Source: Eimeria necatrix (Eukaryota; Apicomplexa; Conoidasida; Eucoccidiorida; Eimeriidae). Taken from it: a stretch of 54,159 nucleotides of DNA. Under the pieces are notes generated by a model. That model was not told the DNA's origin and made no database searches. It was given only the letters and a program-made list of their open reading frames with translations. Below, in pieces: positions 11,465 to 23,739 of this stretch. Location of the stretch: contig NW_013654947.1 in assembly GCF_000499385.1 (NCBI RefSeq), forward strand, positions 1 to 54,159, read 5' to 3'. The translations under genes and the position numbers were made by a program. The number at the start of each line of letters is the position of its first letter. Position 1 is the first letter of the stretch.

Positions 11465-12737
11465 CTTTGATGTATTAATTTTGAAACTTCACGAGTAAGA
11501 AAAAATTGCGAGAAAAACTTTATAAAACAAAGCTGCCATCGAATTTAGTGCGAAAGAAACTTGTTCTGGGAGCCGACACTGTAACTGCTCCTGCGGTCAG
11601 TGCCTCTTTGGGTACGCACACTAGTGGACATGGGGAAGCGCTCAGCTCGAGATCTGTGCTTGCGCAGCTGCATCACCTCAAATTCAATCAAGCTACCAAT
11701 TAAAAAACATAACTTTTCAAGAAAATGAGGCAGAATGAGTGTGTATGCGGAAACTAAAACGAGAAACACCTCGCCAACAAAGCTGCAGCCAGCTGAGCGT
11801 TAGTCTCTCATCGACATATGATGCGTGTACCTCTGTACACGTCCTGCTCTGCACGCGGAATCTACTGCTTCTCTAGCTTTAGTTATAATGTGCGATTTTT
11901 TCGACAGTGAAACGGTAAATGAGTAACGGGTTTCAAGGTAATTGTCGATATCTTCGGGAGGCTGTTCGCCAGAGTGCTTGCTCAGGGGATCAGCATGCCC
12001 GAGGCACCTAACCCATATAAGCCTAAAACACGTGGTCTAGCAAATCTAAATTCCAAATGAAGTGCAGAGATGCAACAGTAGAGCGCGTAGGCTGTCGGTT
12101 CCTGCGTGGCCACACGTTGTTTTGTCTCTTACCAACAATGGAGAGCTGGCGCCCTCTGGAACTGTGCGGAGGGCCTTCTACCAGCATTACAAAGCAGCCC
12201 AAAAGCAACCACAAGTCCCTGGTAGGCACTGTGCTGCTCCAACTACGAAGTGCGTTTGGCCGCCGAATGCCGCTGCCAGCACCGGCAGTTCACACTGCGT
12301 CCAAACTCATCGTGCTACTTCTAGAAACATCAGAAATACCACAACCAGCTTTATTCTATAATTGGGCTTACTAATCGAGCAAGGGCACATACTTGCATGT
12401 CACCTATAAAGCCAGCATCATCAAGCTTCCCTTTATCTATCCCAGAACTAGCCAATGATCTGCAGAAGCTACAATAGCATGCGAAATTTGTCATTAAAGA
12501 GAGCTGAAACTAGAAATAGCGGTTTCTTATAGTGCCAGAAAATGCTTTAAGCGCATACTCTCTGCAACTAGCGGAGCTGTAGTTAAACTGGGCAGCAGTA
12601 TTGCTAGAAGCCCACGAAATGACGATTTCAAGAATGCGAAGCGTTTAGGTGGTTGGCGCGTGCCACGTCTCACATTTGCACCGAGACTCAGGCAGAATAC
12701 GAAGCAGGTTATATTCTTGAGCTAGCAGCATAAAGCA
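11465..12737. repeat. Spacer between SAG-5 and SAG-6
   Basis: No gene. It is diverged from the other spacers but still aligns in parts, such as 11820-11960 with 25250-25400 and 12660-12740 with 26090-26180. The two plus-strand frames near 12057-12374 have no family features. Confidence 0.5.
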
Positions 12738-13905
12738 TCATAAAGTTGTAATGCCGAACGTCACAATGGCGAGAGCAATAAAACTTGGAACTGCTATCGA
12801 TGCGGAGCCTGTGAGAGAAGATATGATCCTGTCCCACTGCTCCTGCCTGCAAACCACCCCCAATCCCATAGACAAGATTCAATCCAACTCACAGTAGTCA
12901 AGGCATTGTGAGTAGCACAGCGATGCATGAACCAATTTACTGCTTACGTGAATGGAGCAGAGCTGCCATCTCCAAAAGCAGCAGGCATCGTCTTGCAAAT
13001 CAATGCATAGCCGTTTTTTGAAGTTTCGCCTTCCACATGAGCTGACTCCATCCCACCACCTGTAGTTGTGGTAGTCGTTTGAGTGCAGGTGACGACTCGG
13101 CAGTCTGCAGTGGCACTAGATGAAGGGTTGTAGAGGGCTACAAAAGAAACGTTGTCTTGATTGCTGTACAGGTTTTCGTCTTTAGTCTTTGATGGTGGAA
13201 GGCCAGTGAAGTTTTTGTAGGCTGCCTTCCAGTAATCAACTGTTTCCTTGCAATTGGGTTCCGCGTCAGCTAGGGACTTAAAGGCATATGTTCCTTCTTC
13301 AAAAGGATTCGTTGAGCGTGAGCTAGCCGCTTCTTCCGTTCCTTCCGTCTGAGCAAAGGAAACAAATAATGTTACACTACAAGACAGCCGTGCTGATCGT
13401 GACTTCAGTCATATACCGCGCCACTTACTGGAATCAAATGTGTGCAAAGCTTTTTCCACTCGCTTTCTTCTTCAAGTGCTGTTCCTTGTGGTGGATCTTT
13501 TAATTTATTGTCCGTTGGTGCCTCTGCGAAGTTCGGCAGCCCAGCTGCCTCACGCGCAGCGTTGACCTCGCTAAGGCACTTGACGGTGTCCCCTGCAGCA
13601 AATTCAGTAAGACCCATCTATATTTTGTGGTTATTTAGATGATGCCACTTCTTGAAAGTAGACTGGACTGTGCATAGCATAGCAGGGTTCATTTGCAGGA
13701 GCTGGCTAAGTTCCTGTCTCCATAGTACCGGACGCAAGCAGTATAAGCTCCACTACGGAGTGAACAGCAAGGTAAAGGTGTACAACTCACCGAGAGATGC
13801 AGTGTACTTGATTGTTTGTCCACCTCCTTCTGAGCTACCTAGAGTAGAAAGACTCAGCACCAATGATAAAGTGCTGAGAAGCGATTGTAGGCTCCAATGA
13901 AACAT
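12738..13905 (-). CDS. SAG: SAG-6: SAG-family surface antigen, 4 exons, 262 aa
   Basis: Exons 13791-13905, 13429-13592, 12948-13348 and 12738-12846. Leader MFHWSLQSLLSTLSLVLSLS and the IKYTASL end; exon 1 uses a GTGAGT donor. Exon 2 is one codon longer than the usual 161 nt because of an insertion in the PPQGTALEEES loop, and starts GDTVKCLSEVNAAREAAG. Exon 3 reads through without stop and has SSSATADC (lost sequon) and the short loop TGGGMESAHVEGE before NGYALICKTMPAAF. The GPI exon ends SLTGSASIAVPSFIALAIVT then FGITTL. The copy sits downstream of dead SAG-5 in transcription order but with its own complete leader and spacer. Confidence 0.86.
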
Positions 13906-15209
13906 CTTTGAGGAAAGGCCTTCAAAAATCGCGGCTGCGAAAAAATTAAAAAAGAACTGAGAAAAAGTATGGCTTTCGGGGAGGACAGTGCCGAAGGGAG
14001 CTAATATTTGCAGCCAAATCCTGTTCGCTACTGGCGTCAGTGCCTCCCTGCAGATCCGTTAGCGAGCAATGCTGGCGTGTTAACAACGAGCAGAGCTGAG
14101 CCTTAGATCTGTGCCTGCAGAGCCGCACCGCTTGAAATACACACCTATTATGGACGCAAAATTAGAGTCTTTTAAAATTGTCCGCCAGAATGAGCGTCAG
14201 GGGGGGGACTTAAACGAAGACGCGCACTCCCGAATATTTGTGGTCCCCTGAGCACCAGATCCTCACGATGAGGCCAAGCGCATACACCTCTGTACGCATT
14301 CTCTCTTGTGGAAGAAATCTAATCTTTACGTAACTGCATCAATGCTGCGCAAAATTTCTGAACGGAAAATCGTAATTCAGTTGCAGGTTTCAAGGTGCCT
14401 GTTGATCTTAACGAGAGCTGGCTCGGAACTTGCGTTTCCTGCGAGGCAGGACAGGCCGGGAGCGCATACTTCCTATTCGCCCCAGATAGCAGGCCTGTCC
14501 AAACAACATTTTAAAAATGAAGGGCAAATGAAACTCCAGACGAGGCAAGGTGTCAGTTTCCTTGCCGCTTCAGTCCCTTTTGCCTTTTCCCGGTGACGGT
14601 GAGCGGGTAACCCTCAGCTCGAGAAGACCGTCTTCTGCCAGCACCTTAACACAGCCCAAAAGCTAACGCAAATGCCTGGTAGCTAATGGGCTACTCTAAA
14701 TCTTCAACAACGAAGTGTTTGTAGCAGGAGGACGCCGCCGCTTGCACGGCAGAGGCAGACCAAAATGACTCCGCCCCCATTGTAATCCTACTAGAAGCAC
14801 CAAAGGCAATGCGAATAATTTCATTCTATTGGTCAATTTACTAACTGGGCAGGGAGACGTGCTAGTGTGCCACCTTATAATCCAGCAGCATCTACATTCC
14901 TGCTCTGTATAGCAGAATCAGCAAGTGATTGGCTGGTGCTAGCATGGCAGGCACAATTTCTCACTAAAGAGAGCTGGAACTTCAAGCAACTACCGCTTAT
15001 TAGCCCAGCTAATGCTGTAAGCATGCACATCTTGCATCACGCAGAGCTGCGATGAAATTGTGCGGCTGAGTTGGAAGAAGCTTGCCAAGTGATGGTTGAA
15101 AGAAAAGTGAAAAAACTTCCTGGTCGGTGCATGTGCCCATCTTACGATGGCACCAGAAATCAGACAGAAAAAGGTGCTGGTGGTAGTGTTCAGATGACAG
15201 CATGACACA
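13906..15209. repeat. Spacer between SAG-6 and SAG-7
   Basis: No gene. The 13906-14280 part matches the upstream module of SAG-2 (4366-4740). The 14480-15209 part matches 4950-5545 and 1-800. This is the last spacer of the first type before the second spacer type begins at 16.4 kb. Confidence 0.6.
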
Positions 15210-16362
15210 TCATAAAGTCGTAATGCCGAACGTTACAATGGCAAGAGCAATCAGGCTTGGAGCTGTTAACGACGCGGAACCTGTGAGCGAATATATGATC
15301 TTGTCCCACTGCTCCTGCCTGCAGAACCCCAGCAACCGCATGTGCATTATGCAGTCCAATTCATAGCAATCACGATCTCGTGGGCAGCGCCGCGACAAAA
15401 AGACCGAAGTGCTACTTACGTGAATGGAGCAGAGGTGTCATTTTCAAAAGCAGTAGGTGTTGTCTTGCAAATCAAAGCATAGCCTTTTTCGGTGGCCTCG
15501 GCGTTTCCGTCACGTGATGCGGTGTTAGGATCTTGAGTAGTGGTATTCGTTTGAGTGCAAGTGACGACTCGGCAGTCTGCAGTGGGATTGGATGAAGGGT
15601 TGTACAGGGCTACAAAAGAAACGTTATCTTGATTGTTGTACACCTTCTTTTCATCTTCACTCTTTGATGGCGGCAGTCCAGAGAATTTTTTGTAGGCTGC
15701 CTTCCAGTAATCAACTGTTTCCTTGCAATTGGGTTCCGCGTCGCCTAGGGACTTGAAAGCATATGTTCCATCTTTAAATGCTTCTGCCGATGCTTGAGCA
15801 TTATATGCTGCAGGTGGCGCCTGATAGGAGCAAGCAAGAAATGAGGACAGCGCTAGTGCACAGGATGAGGCTAATGGAACGAAGTCCGCAGCCTGCTTGG
15901 CGGCATACCGGTACCAAATATTCACAAAGATCTTTCCATCCGCCTTCAGTAAGCTCTGTGGAACCAGGGCCGGTAATCTTTTGTTCGTCAGTTTCTGCCT
16001 TATTGAAGTTGGCGAATCCAGCTGCCTCACGGGCAGCGTTGACTTCGCCGAGGCATTCGACAGAGCCACCTGTAAGCATTGAGTCCGAAGACCCCCATTC
16101 TCTCTTCTTTGTTATATTTTTAAGCACGAGATTAAGTAAGGTCTCATCTGCACAAGGGAGATTTTTGGAGTTGACGCCGAGCCCCAGCTGTGGGCCACAA
16201 CAAAGACAAATTCAAGTAGAAAGTTGGCTAGACAGCCAAGATTAACTACTTACCAAGCGTTGCAGTATACTTTACGGTAGTTCCCGCGGTTGCTTCTAAG
16301 CTCTTCTCATTTAGCAGCAGCAGCGAGGCGCTGAGGAAAGACGCCAAGTTCACACGGAACAT
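15210..16362 (-). CDS. SAG: SAG-7: SAG-family surface antigen with second leader type, 259 aa
   Basis: Exons 16254-16362, 15909-16069, 15420-15820 and 15210-15318. The leader is of the other kind: MFRVNLASFLSASLLLLNEK, then TTVKYTATL. Exon 2 carries GGSVECLGEVNAAREAAG and the KDLCEYLVP end, with a GTATGC donor. Exon 3 begins APPAAYNAQ after the intron; two sequons kept in relatives are lost (KKFSGLPP, SSNPTADC). The GPI exon reads QEQWDKIIYSLTGSASLTA. A 217-aa frame from 16069 to 15416 is only exon 3 read back through intron 2 in the wrong exon 2 frame. An upstream in-frame ATG at 16464 would add 34 residues, but the start at 16362 matches SAG-8 and SAG-12. Confidence 0.86.
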
Positions 16363-18011
16363 CTCCGCTGGCAGGCCCTTCGAGTATACCAAGGATAAGA
16401 ACAGTTGCTTGAAGCAACATAATATCTGAAATGCGAAAAAAAATAGTGCTACAGGGAAGATCAAGGAGAAGCTGCTCTTGTGCGTGCTTCAATGCGGCGC
16501 TGAAGATGGTCGGTGAGCTAGGGCTGCCGACGCTCACACAAGACTATGAAGAAAATTTGACGTGGTGAGCCAGCAGATGTTGAAAATGGGTGTCACAATA
16601 ACCGATAGTGCTTGTGTCTCAAGAAACACATTAAAGTGTGAGTATAAAGGCTGTGTCACGTAGAATCATCCACGTAATAGAACATTTAGAAAAGCCTGCC
16701 CTCTAGATCCACAGAGTCCTTCACACCAAGGGATCTACTGCAGTTGACAGCCTGAAACCGATCCCTTCTATCAGTCGCTCTGCCACCAATTAATTTATGG
16801 AGTAGTGCAAATACGTTTAATCTGCAGGTTTCACAACCCACAGAGTGCTCAACAAGAGTGCTTTCCGCACTGTTGCTCCCGTGAAACCTCAGCAGCAACG
16901 GGCCGGGAGTGAATTGAGAAGAACGTGCAGAAGCCAATCATTGGCCAAGTACTTCCACGATACATTTGCCTCTTAATATTCCTTTCCAACGCACACCCAG
17001 TCAACCCTAAACCCTAAATAATCGTTTTGTTCCAGGACTCATAAACTTTGCTAGGCATGTTATCTCCACTGGCAAACAATTTCAAGTGCACTGGATTTCC
17101 TGAGTGCGCAGGACGTTGCACCCACAATTGAATGAGGAACATAAGAGGGGAAATGTTCTGTTGAAAGCGGCTGCACGCAGGTATCTCCATGGAAAGGACT
17201 TTTCTCCATGCAAATCGAAGAGAAAGTGCAATGCTGACCAAACCAACCACCAGCATGAACACTCCACAAAAGCCTACAGTACCAGCTCACAAGTGATCAC
17301 AATTTATTCTCTATAGAATGTTCCCGCAGGCATAAGGACGATTTCACCCCGTACAAGCCTGGAATAACTCGTCTCTCCCCAACAAACTCCAAATGTGCGC
17401 AAGAGCCGAATGCTGCAACTTTCTGCGTGGCCCCACATAATTTCAGTAAGAGAGAGAATGATTTATGAAAATAAGCACAAATCCATTCGCCAAACGCCGC
17501 AAGGCGGCGTGAAAGCTCTAACGTGTGCGGAGCAATCAATGGGGTGCTGGGAGTGCTTCGAAATTCCAGCGACAAGGTGTGCGTTGCAGCTCAATGTCAC
17601 CGTTCGCCTGCCCGTTCCATCTTTATTCCTTTATACTAGCTCTATAAATATCATTCAAAGCCTCTGCAATCAGGCTTTTCCGTTTGGTGAGGATATTATT
17701 CGGCCAGGTAGCGGAGAACTGTGCCCGGTGGAAAGTCGCTAGTGACCAGCACGTGCTAAAATAGCAGGCATAGTTTATCATTAAAAGGAGCTGAATTTGG
17801 TTTTACACGATTCTGGGCAATGCCGTAAGCATGTACATTCTTCCTTCCACGAAGGTGCGCTACAAGCGTGCGGCAGGAATAGGAGTAAGTTGTTAAGGGC
17901 TCAGTTTTTTAAGGGCCTTTTCTGTAGGCAAGTGCGCAGCGTTTCATCTTTGAATCAGGTTTTTGGCAAAGAGCGATGCAGGCAGTATTTTACAGCTGGC
18001 AGCTCGAAAAA
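16363..18011. repeat. Spacer between SAG-7 and SAG-8 (second spacer type)
   Basis: No gene. The 16580-18011 part matches 26600-27830 closely, including 17220-17310 against 27000-27100 (agcatgaacactccacaaaa in both), and matches 19340-20908 more loosely. At 17004-17016 it holds two copies of the telomere-type heptamer CCCTAAA. Confidence 0.65.
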
Positions 18012-19167
18012 TCATACAGCTGTAATGCCGATTGCCACAATGGCAAGAGCAACCAGGCTTGGAGCTGCTATCGACGCGGATCCTGTGAGAGAATACTTGA
18101 TCTTGTCCCATTGCTCTTGCCTGCGAACCAGCCGCAATCGCATGGCTGGCGTTTAGTCCAACTTAAAACAATTACGGCGATGTGGGCAGCACTGCGGCAC
18201 AAGGACCAAAGTGTGCTTACGTGAAAGGAGCGGTGCTGTCATTTCCGAAAGCAGTAGGCATTGTCTTGCAAATCAAAGCGTAGCCCAATTTCGTGGTCTC
18301 GCTGCTGCCACCACTTGATACGCTAACCAAAAGGGCAGAAGGAGACGTCTTTTGAGTACAAGTAACGACTCGACAGTCTGCAGTGGCATTAGATGAAGGG
18401 TTGTACAGGGCTACAAAGGAAACGTTGTCTTGATTGTCGTACAACTTTTCAGCTTCCTTCTTTGACGGTGGCAGTCCAGTGAAGTTTTTGTAGGCTGCCT
18501 TCCAGTAATCGACAGTTTCGGTGCAGTTTGGTTGCTCGGCAGTAAGGGCCTTGAAAGCATAAGTTCCATCTTTGAAAGGCTGTGCAGCCGCTTGGGAATT
18601 ATATGCTTCGGGTTGCGTCTGAGAAAAGGAAGCAAGAAATGAAAACAGCGCTAATACACGCGATGAAGCTAATGCAAACAATTTCACATAATGCTCAGCG
18701 CCTTACAGGTACCAAATATTCACAAAGATCTTTCCAGTCGCCATCAGTAAGATCCTCAGATCCAGGATCAGATATTTGGTCCCCTTTTTCTGTTGCCTTA
18801 GTGAAGTTGGCTAATCCAGCTGCCTCACGGGCATTGTTGACTTCGCCAAGACACTCGACAGAGCTACCTGCAACCATTGACTCCGAAGACCCCCATTCTT
18901 TTCTGTATGTTTTTCATTACACTTCTGCATACGGGATTAAGCACGTTTCCAAGTGCACAAGCAGAATTGTTGGAGCTGACGCTCGGCCCCAGCTGTGGGC
19001 CGCAACAAAGTCAAATTCAAGCAGAAACCCGGCGAAGCAGCCCAGATTAAGGCCTTACCAAGCGTTGCTGTATACTTTACGGTAGTTACTGCAGCTGCTT
19101 GTGAGCTCTTCTCGCTTAACCACAGCAGCGAAGCGCTGAGGAAAGTCGCCAAGTGCACACGGAACAT
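18012..19167 (-). CDS. SAG: SAG-8: SAG-family surface antigen, second leader type, 258 aa
   Basis: Exons 19059-19167, 18707-18867, 18221-18618 and 18012-18120. Leader MFRVHLATFLSASLLWLSEK and TTVKYTATL. Exon 2 has SSVECLGEVNNAREAAGLAN, with Asn replacing Ala in the otherwise near-invariant NAAREAAG helix, and ends LCEYLVP before a GTAAGG donor. Exon 3 starts TQPEAYNSQ, keeps KNFTGLPPSK, DNVSF and SSNATADC, and ends GNDSTAPF before the split Thr codon. In the GPI exon the tail has IVAIGITAV rather than IVTFGITTL. Exon lengths (109, 161, 398, 109) are close to those of SAG-9, its nearest neighbour in sequence in the exon 3 loop. Confidence 0.86.
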
Positions 19168-20908
19168 CTCTGCTGACTGGTCTACTATATGAAGAAGCTG
19201 TTACACGAAGAAACAAAATGCCTGAAAAGTAAAAAGTACAATATTACAGCTGACAGATGAAGGAGAAGGTTCTCTTGCCCATGTGTGGCGTCGGAGAGGG
19301 TCGGTGAGGTAGTAACTGCCGACGCTCACACAAGACTATATGGACGGGGTCTGAGGTGGTCAGCACGCAAATGTTGAAAGTGAATATCTTTGTAACAGAT
19401 GAAGTTTATGTCCCAAGAAAATTACTAGAGTGTGAGTAAAAAGGCCATGCTTCTTAACACGACTTTCAAGATAGAACACTTGAAAGAATCCTCGTAGATC
19501 CAAGCAGTCTCTGACTGCTGCATCCGACAGTCTGGGACCGACCCCTACTCGCCCTCTCACAAATAAATTTATGGAATGTTGCAACTCTGGTTAATTTACA
19601 GATTTTAAAACCCGCAGAATGCTCTGAACGAAGGGGCTTTCAGGACCGTTGGTCCCCGGGCACCGCACTTCAGCAGAAACGGGCCAGGACTGCCTTAAGA
19701 AGAGCTTGTAACAGCCAATCATTGACCAAATACTCCTGCGATTTATTTCTCTCTTAATATTTTTTTCTGACGCACATCCAGAAAATAGGGAACAAGCAAT
19801 CGCTTTGCTTCAGGCTACACACACTTTGCTAGGCATGTGACTTCAGCTCGCAAGCAATTTTAATAAGCTGTCCACGGTGCCCACGACGTTGCGCCCCCCC
19901 ATTGAATGCGGCAAATGAAAAGAAATATATGCGGCTGAAAGCGGCTGCGAGAAAGTATCCTCGTGAAAAGAACCTTCGTTGAGACGAAACGCAGAGACAG
20001 TGCAACGCTGACCCAGCCAACCACTGCGACGCACACTCCACAAACGCCCACAAAGCCAGCTTAAAAATTGATATTTATTTTTTCCTATATAGCTGCTTAT
20101 TGTGAATGTTGCCACAAGCATAAAGACGATTTCAGCCCGTGTAGGCCTGGAATAGCTTGCCTCTCCACAAGAAATTCGTGCGGCAACTTTGTGCAGAGGC
20201 AAGCTATTCCAGGCCTGCAAGGAATGAAATCGTCCTTGTGCTTGTGAGAACATTCATAATATGCAGCTCTACATGTGCAGATAAGCTCAAAGATTCAGCT
20301 TTCTTCGTGGCCTCACATTGTTTCAGTAGTTGATAGCGCGTTTTCTACAAAAGCCAAACAGAAAACTTTCGGCCCAGTTCTGCAAGGCAGCCTAAAGGCT
20401 CCTACTCACGCCAATCAGTCAATAGGGAGCTGGGAATGCTTTCAAATTCCAACGACAAGTTGTGCGTGGCAGGTAAATGTTACTATTGGCCTACTCAGTC
20501 CATCTTGTGGCCTTTTGCACTTGCTCTATGAAATATCAGAGCCGTCACAAGCAGCTTTTGCCATTTCCTGGGAATACTATGTGACCAGGGAGACTTACAA
20601 GTGTGGCAGGGGAGAAACCGCAAATAGTCGGCATATGCTAAAATAGCACGTACAGTTTATCACTCAAAGGAGCTGAATCTCTAACTTCGGCTTTACGCGA
20701 TTCCGGGAAATGCCATAAGCATATGCACTTTTCCTTCCGCAAAGGTGCTCTACAAGCTTGAGGCAGAAATGGCAGCAGGTTATAATGAAGTGGTTTAAGA
20801 AAATGTGAAAAGCCCTTTTGTTATGCAAGGGCGTAACGTTTCATCTTTGCATCGGGCTTTTGGCAAACAACGAAGCAGGCAGTATTTTACAGCTGACAGC
20901 TCGAAACA
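19168..20908. repeat. Spacer between SAG-8 and SAG-9 (second spacer type)
   Basis: No gene. It follows the order of the 16.4-18.0 kb spacer. It contains a long inverted repeat listed separately (20103-20256). Confidence 0.55.
20103..20256. repeat. Long inverted repeat, arms about 65 bp
   Basis: Left arm 20103-20167 and right arm 20191-20256 are near-perfect reverse complements, sharing aggcctggaatagcttgcct and its complement, with a 23-bp spacer. The matching spacers at 17.3 kb and 27.1 kb hold only the left arm, so the right arm is an added inverted copy. The RNA of either strand would fold into a long hairpin. Confidence 0.85.
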
Positions 20909-22037
20909 TCATACAGCCGTAATGCCGAATGCCAGAATGGCAAGAGCAGCCAGGCTTGGAGCTGCTATCGACGCGTGTCCTGTGAGAGAAGATTTGATCT
21001 TGTCCCATTGCTCTTGCCTGCGAAAGCCCCGCAGTTAAGTAGACAATATTAAGTCGAGCTTACAATTATCAGGTCGATCTGTGTAGCAGTGCGACACAAG
21101 GACGCCAGTGTTACTCACGTAAATGGAGCAGTACTGTCATTTTCAAAAGCAGTAGGTGTCGTCTTGCAAAGCATTGCGTAGCCCAATTTCGTGTTCCCAT
21201 CGTTGCCGTCGCTTGACACGCGAGATGAAGGGTCAGCAGGAGACGTCGTTTGAGTACAAGTAACGACTCGACAGTCTGCAGTGGCATTCGAAGAAGGGTT
21301 ATACAAGGCTACAAAGGAAACGTTGTCTTGATTGCCGTACAGTGTTCCAGCTTCACCCTTTGGAGGCGGCAGTCCCGTGAAGTTTTTGTAGGCTGCCTTC
21401 CAGTAATCGACAGTTTCGGCGCAGCTTGGTTGCTCGGCAGTAAGGGACTTGAAAGCATACGTTCCATCTTTGAATGGATCTGCCACTGCTTGGACGCTGT
21501 ATGTTTCGGATGGCATCTGAGAGAAGGAAGCAAGAGATCAAGGCAGCTCCAGTGCTCATGATGAGGCTAATGAAACGAAGTCTACATAATGCTCAGCGCC
21601 TTACGGGTATCAAATGTTCACAAAGGTCTTTCCATTTGTTTTCGGGAAGCTCATCTTCTCCAGGGTCAGTTATTTTTTTTTCGTCGGTTGTTGCCTGAAT
21701 GAAGTTCGCCAATCCAGCTGCCTCACGGGCAGCATTAATTTCGCTGAGGCATTGGACAGTGTCGCCTGCAACGATTGAGCCCAAGCAGTCTCATTTGTTT
21801 GCATATGATTCTGATTGCACATTTGAACAAGAGAGTAACTGCGGTGTTGGCCAAAATTATTGGAATGGCTTCCAAGCGGAGTCAGCAAACTCGAAAGAAA
21901 GTGCGCGTGGCAGCCAAGGTTAATTGCTTACCAAGCTTTGCAGTATACGTTACAGTATTTTGTCCAGCTCCAGTTGAGGTGTTGTCGAATAATAACAACA
22001 GCGCGGCGCTCAGGAAGATGAAGCTCAGACGTAACAT
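20909..22037 (-). CDS. SAG: SAG-9: SAG-family surface antigen, shortest leader, 257 aa
   Basis: Exons 21932-22037, 21605-21765, 21119-21516 and 20909-21017. Leader MLRLSFIFLSAALLLLFD, three nt shorter than the SAG-7/8/12 leaders, and NTVTYTAKL. Exon 2 GDTVQCLSEINAAREAAG and LCEHLIP. Exon 3 begins MPSETYSVQ, keeps KNFTGLPP and SSNATADC, and uses a GTGAGT donor. In the GPI exon the residue after SLTG is His (TGHASIAA), and the tail reads LAILAFGITAV. No stops or frame breaks. A longer frame upstream of the leader (to 22247) exists but lacks any matching start in the sister genes, so 22037 is preferred. Confidence 0.85.
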
Positions 22038-23739
22038 ATCCACTGACTGGTCGTCAAGATCTCCCGGTAGAAGAAATGCCTGTGTAAGGGCAAATATGTC
22101 TGCAAATTTAGTGAAACAATATTCAAGCTGGCAGATTGAAGAGAAGTCGCGGCATTTCATGGCCACGTCAATATGGCGTTGAAAATGCTTAGTGAGCTCC
22201 TTCTGGAGACTGTCGCACAAGACTCTAGATAGGATCTGAGCCAGCAATCCCGCAACTGTTAAGAATGAGATTTCCGTGGCAGAAAAAGCCTATCTATTAG
22301 GAAGCAAATTGAAACGCAAAAGCAACGGTCACGCTTTGCAACGTAACTCAGGCACGGGAACGATGAAAATTGTCCGTGCTCTAGATCCACGCTTTCTCTT
22401 ACAGTAAGGGGTTCTCCAGTCGCTGCCCTTCACAGAGTGAAATATGCGATTTCTACCAGTCGAAATGTCATAAGTAAATTTATGGAATATTTCAGGTCAG
22501 TTCAACAGGCAGGCTTCAGCGCCCGTGGAATGCTTTAACGGGAGGCTGTTCAGCATTTTTGCTCCCACTGCGCCGCGCAACAGGCCGGCGCCGCCTTAGA
22601 AAGAGCTCATATTAGCGCATCATTGGCAAAGTACTTCCAGAATTTCTTTTCCTATAAACATTTAGCTCAGGCCCACACACGAAGAATTGGGGGTAAACAA
22701 GAGCTTTTCTGCAGGCTTTAGAAACTTTTGCTAGGCATCTTGCTTTTTCTAGCAGGAATTAAGCTGCGCATGTCGTCACACCCGATTGAATGAGCTTTTT
22801 GAGAATAAAATTATGCTAAGAAGGGTAGATCCGGGAGATTATCCCCGTGAAAGGAACCTTCTTCGGTGCAAATCATGAGGCGAGTGCAGCCCTGACCGGG
22901 AGAGCCTCTACCATGGCAAGTCTGCAAGTTTCTGAAGCGCTAACGCCACTAGCTCCAAAAATGTCGTTTTCTCCTCCCTGTGTAGCTGCACGTTCCGAAT
23001 ATTATCACAAGCGTGAAGAGGACTCCAACCCGTGCAAGCCTGAAATCTCTCTCAACAAAAGATTCTCTATCTGCAGAGAAGCTGGACAAATAAATAGAGG
23101 AAGATGCAGTTTTGCCCTCGGTTTCAGGTAGTTCTGGTGCGAGACAGCGAGGCTTCTATGGAGCTTCGGCCCAACAGTAAAAAGCAGCATAGAGTCTCCT
23201 ACATCAGTCACTCAGTCAATGGATTGCTTGGAGAGCTTCGAAATTCCAATATGTGCGTTGAAGGTGAATACCACTGCTAGGTTAGGTAATCCAAATCTGA
23301 GTCCACTATACTAGCTCCAGAAATATCGAGGGTGTCAAAGGCAAGTTTTCCCATTTGGCTAGTACATTGTTTGACGAAGGTGCCGTGCAAGTGTGCGAGG
23401 TAATAGTCGGCTTCATCTTTCTTCTCTTCCTTAATCCCAGAATCAGCAAATGATCGACATATAAGTTGTGCCACAGCTGCATGCACAATCTGCTACTAAA
23501 AGGGGCTGAATATCTATATTCGGATTTCCACAATTCCGGAAGCTGTTGTACGCGCAGTTTCCCTCCCGCAAAAATGGGCTTTAAGCGTGTGGCAGAAGTG
23601 GCAGGAGGTTAGTAAGTAATGGCTTCAAAAAACGCGAAGAGTCCTTTTGGTCGGCAAGGGTGCGGGGTTTCATCGCCTGCATCCGATTTCCAACAAGCAA
23701 CCATGCAGGCGGTAGTTTATAGCTGGTTGCACGAAAACA
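22038..23739. repeat. Spacer between SAG-9 and SAG-10
   Basis: No gene recognised. Parts align with the second spacer type, for example 23490-23740 with 17790-18020 and 20690-20920. The middle (about 22.3-23.2 kb) is more diverged. Confidence 0.45.

Noticed and set aside
15416..16069. 217-residue minus-strand frame over SAG-7
   Set aside because: Exon 3 read back through intron 2 and exon 2 in the wrong frame. The conserved exon 2 residues lie in another frame.
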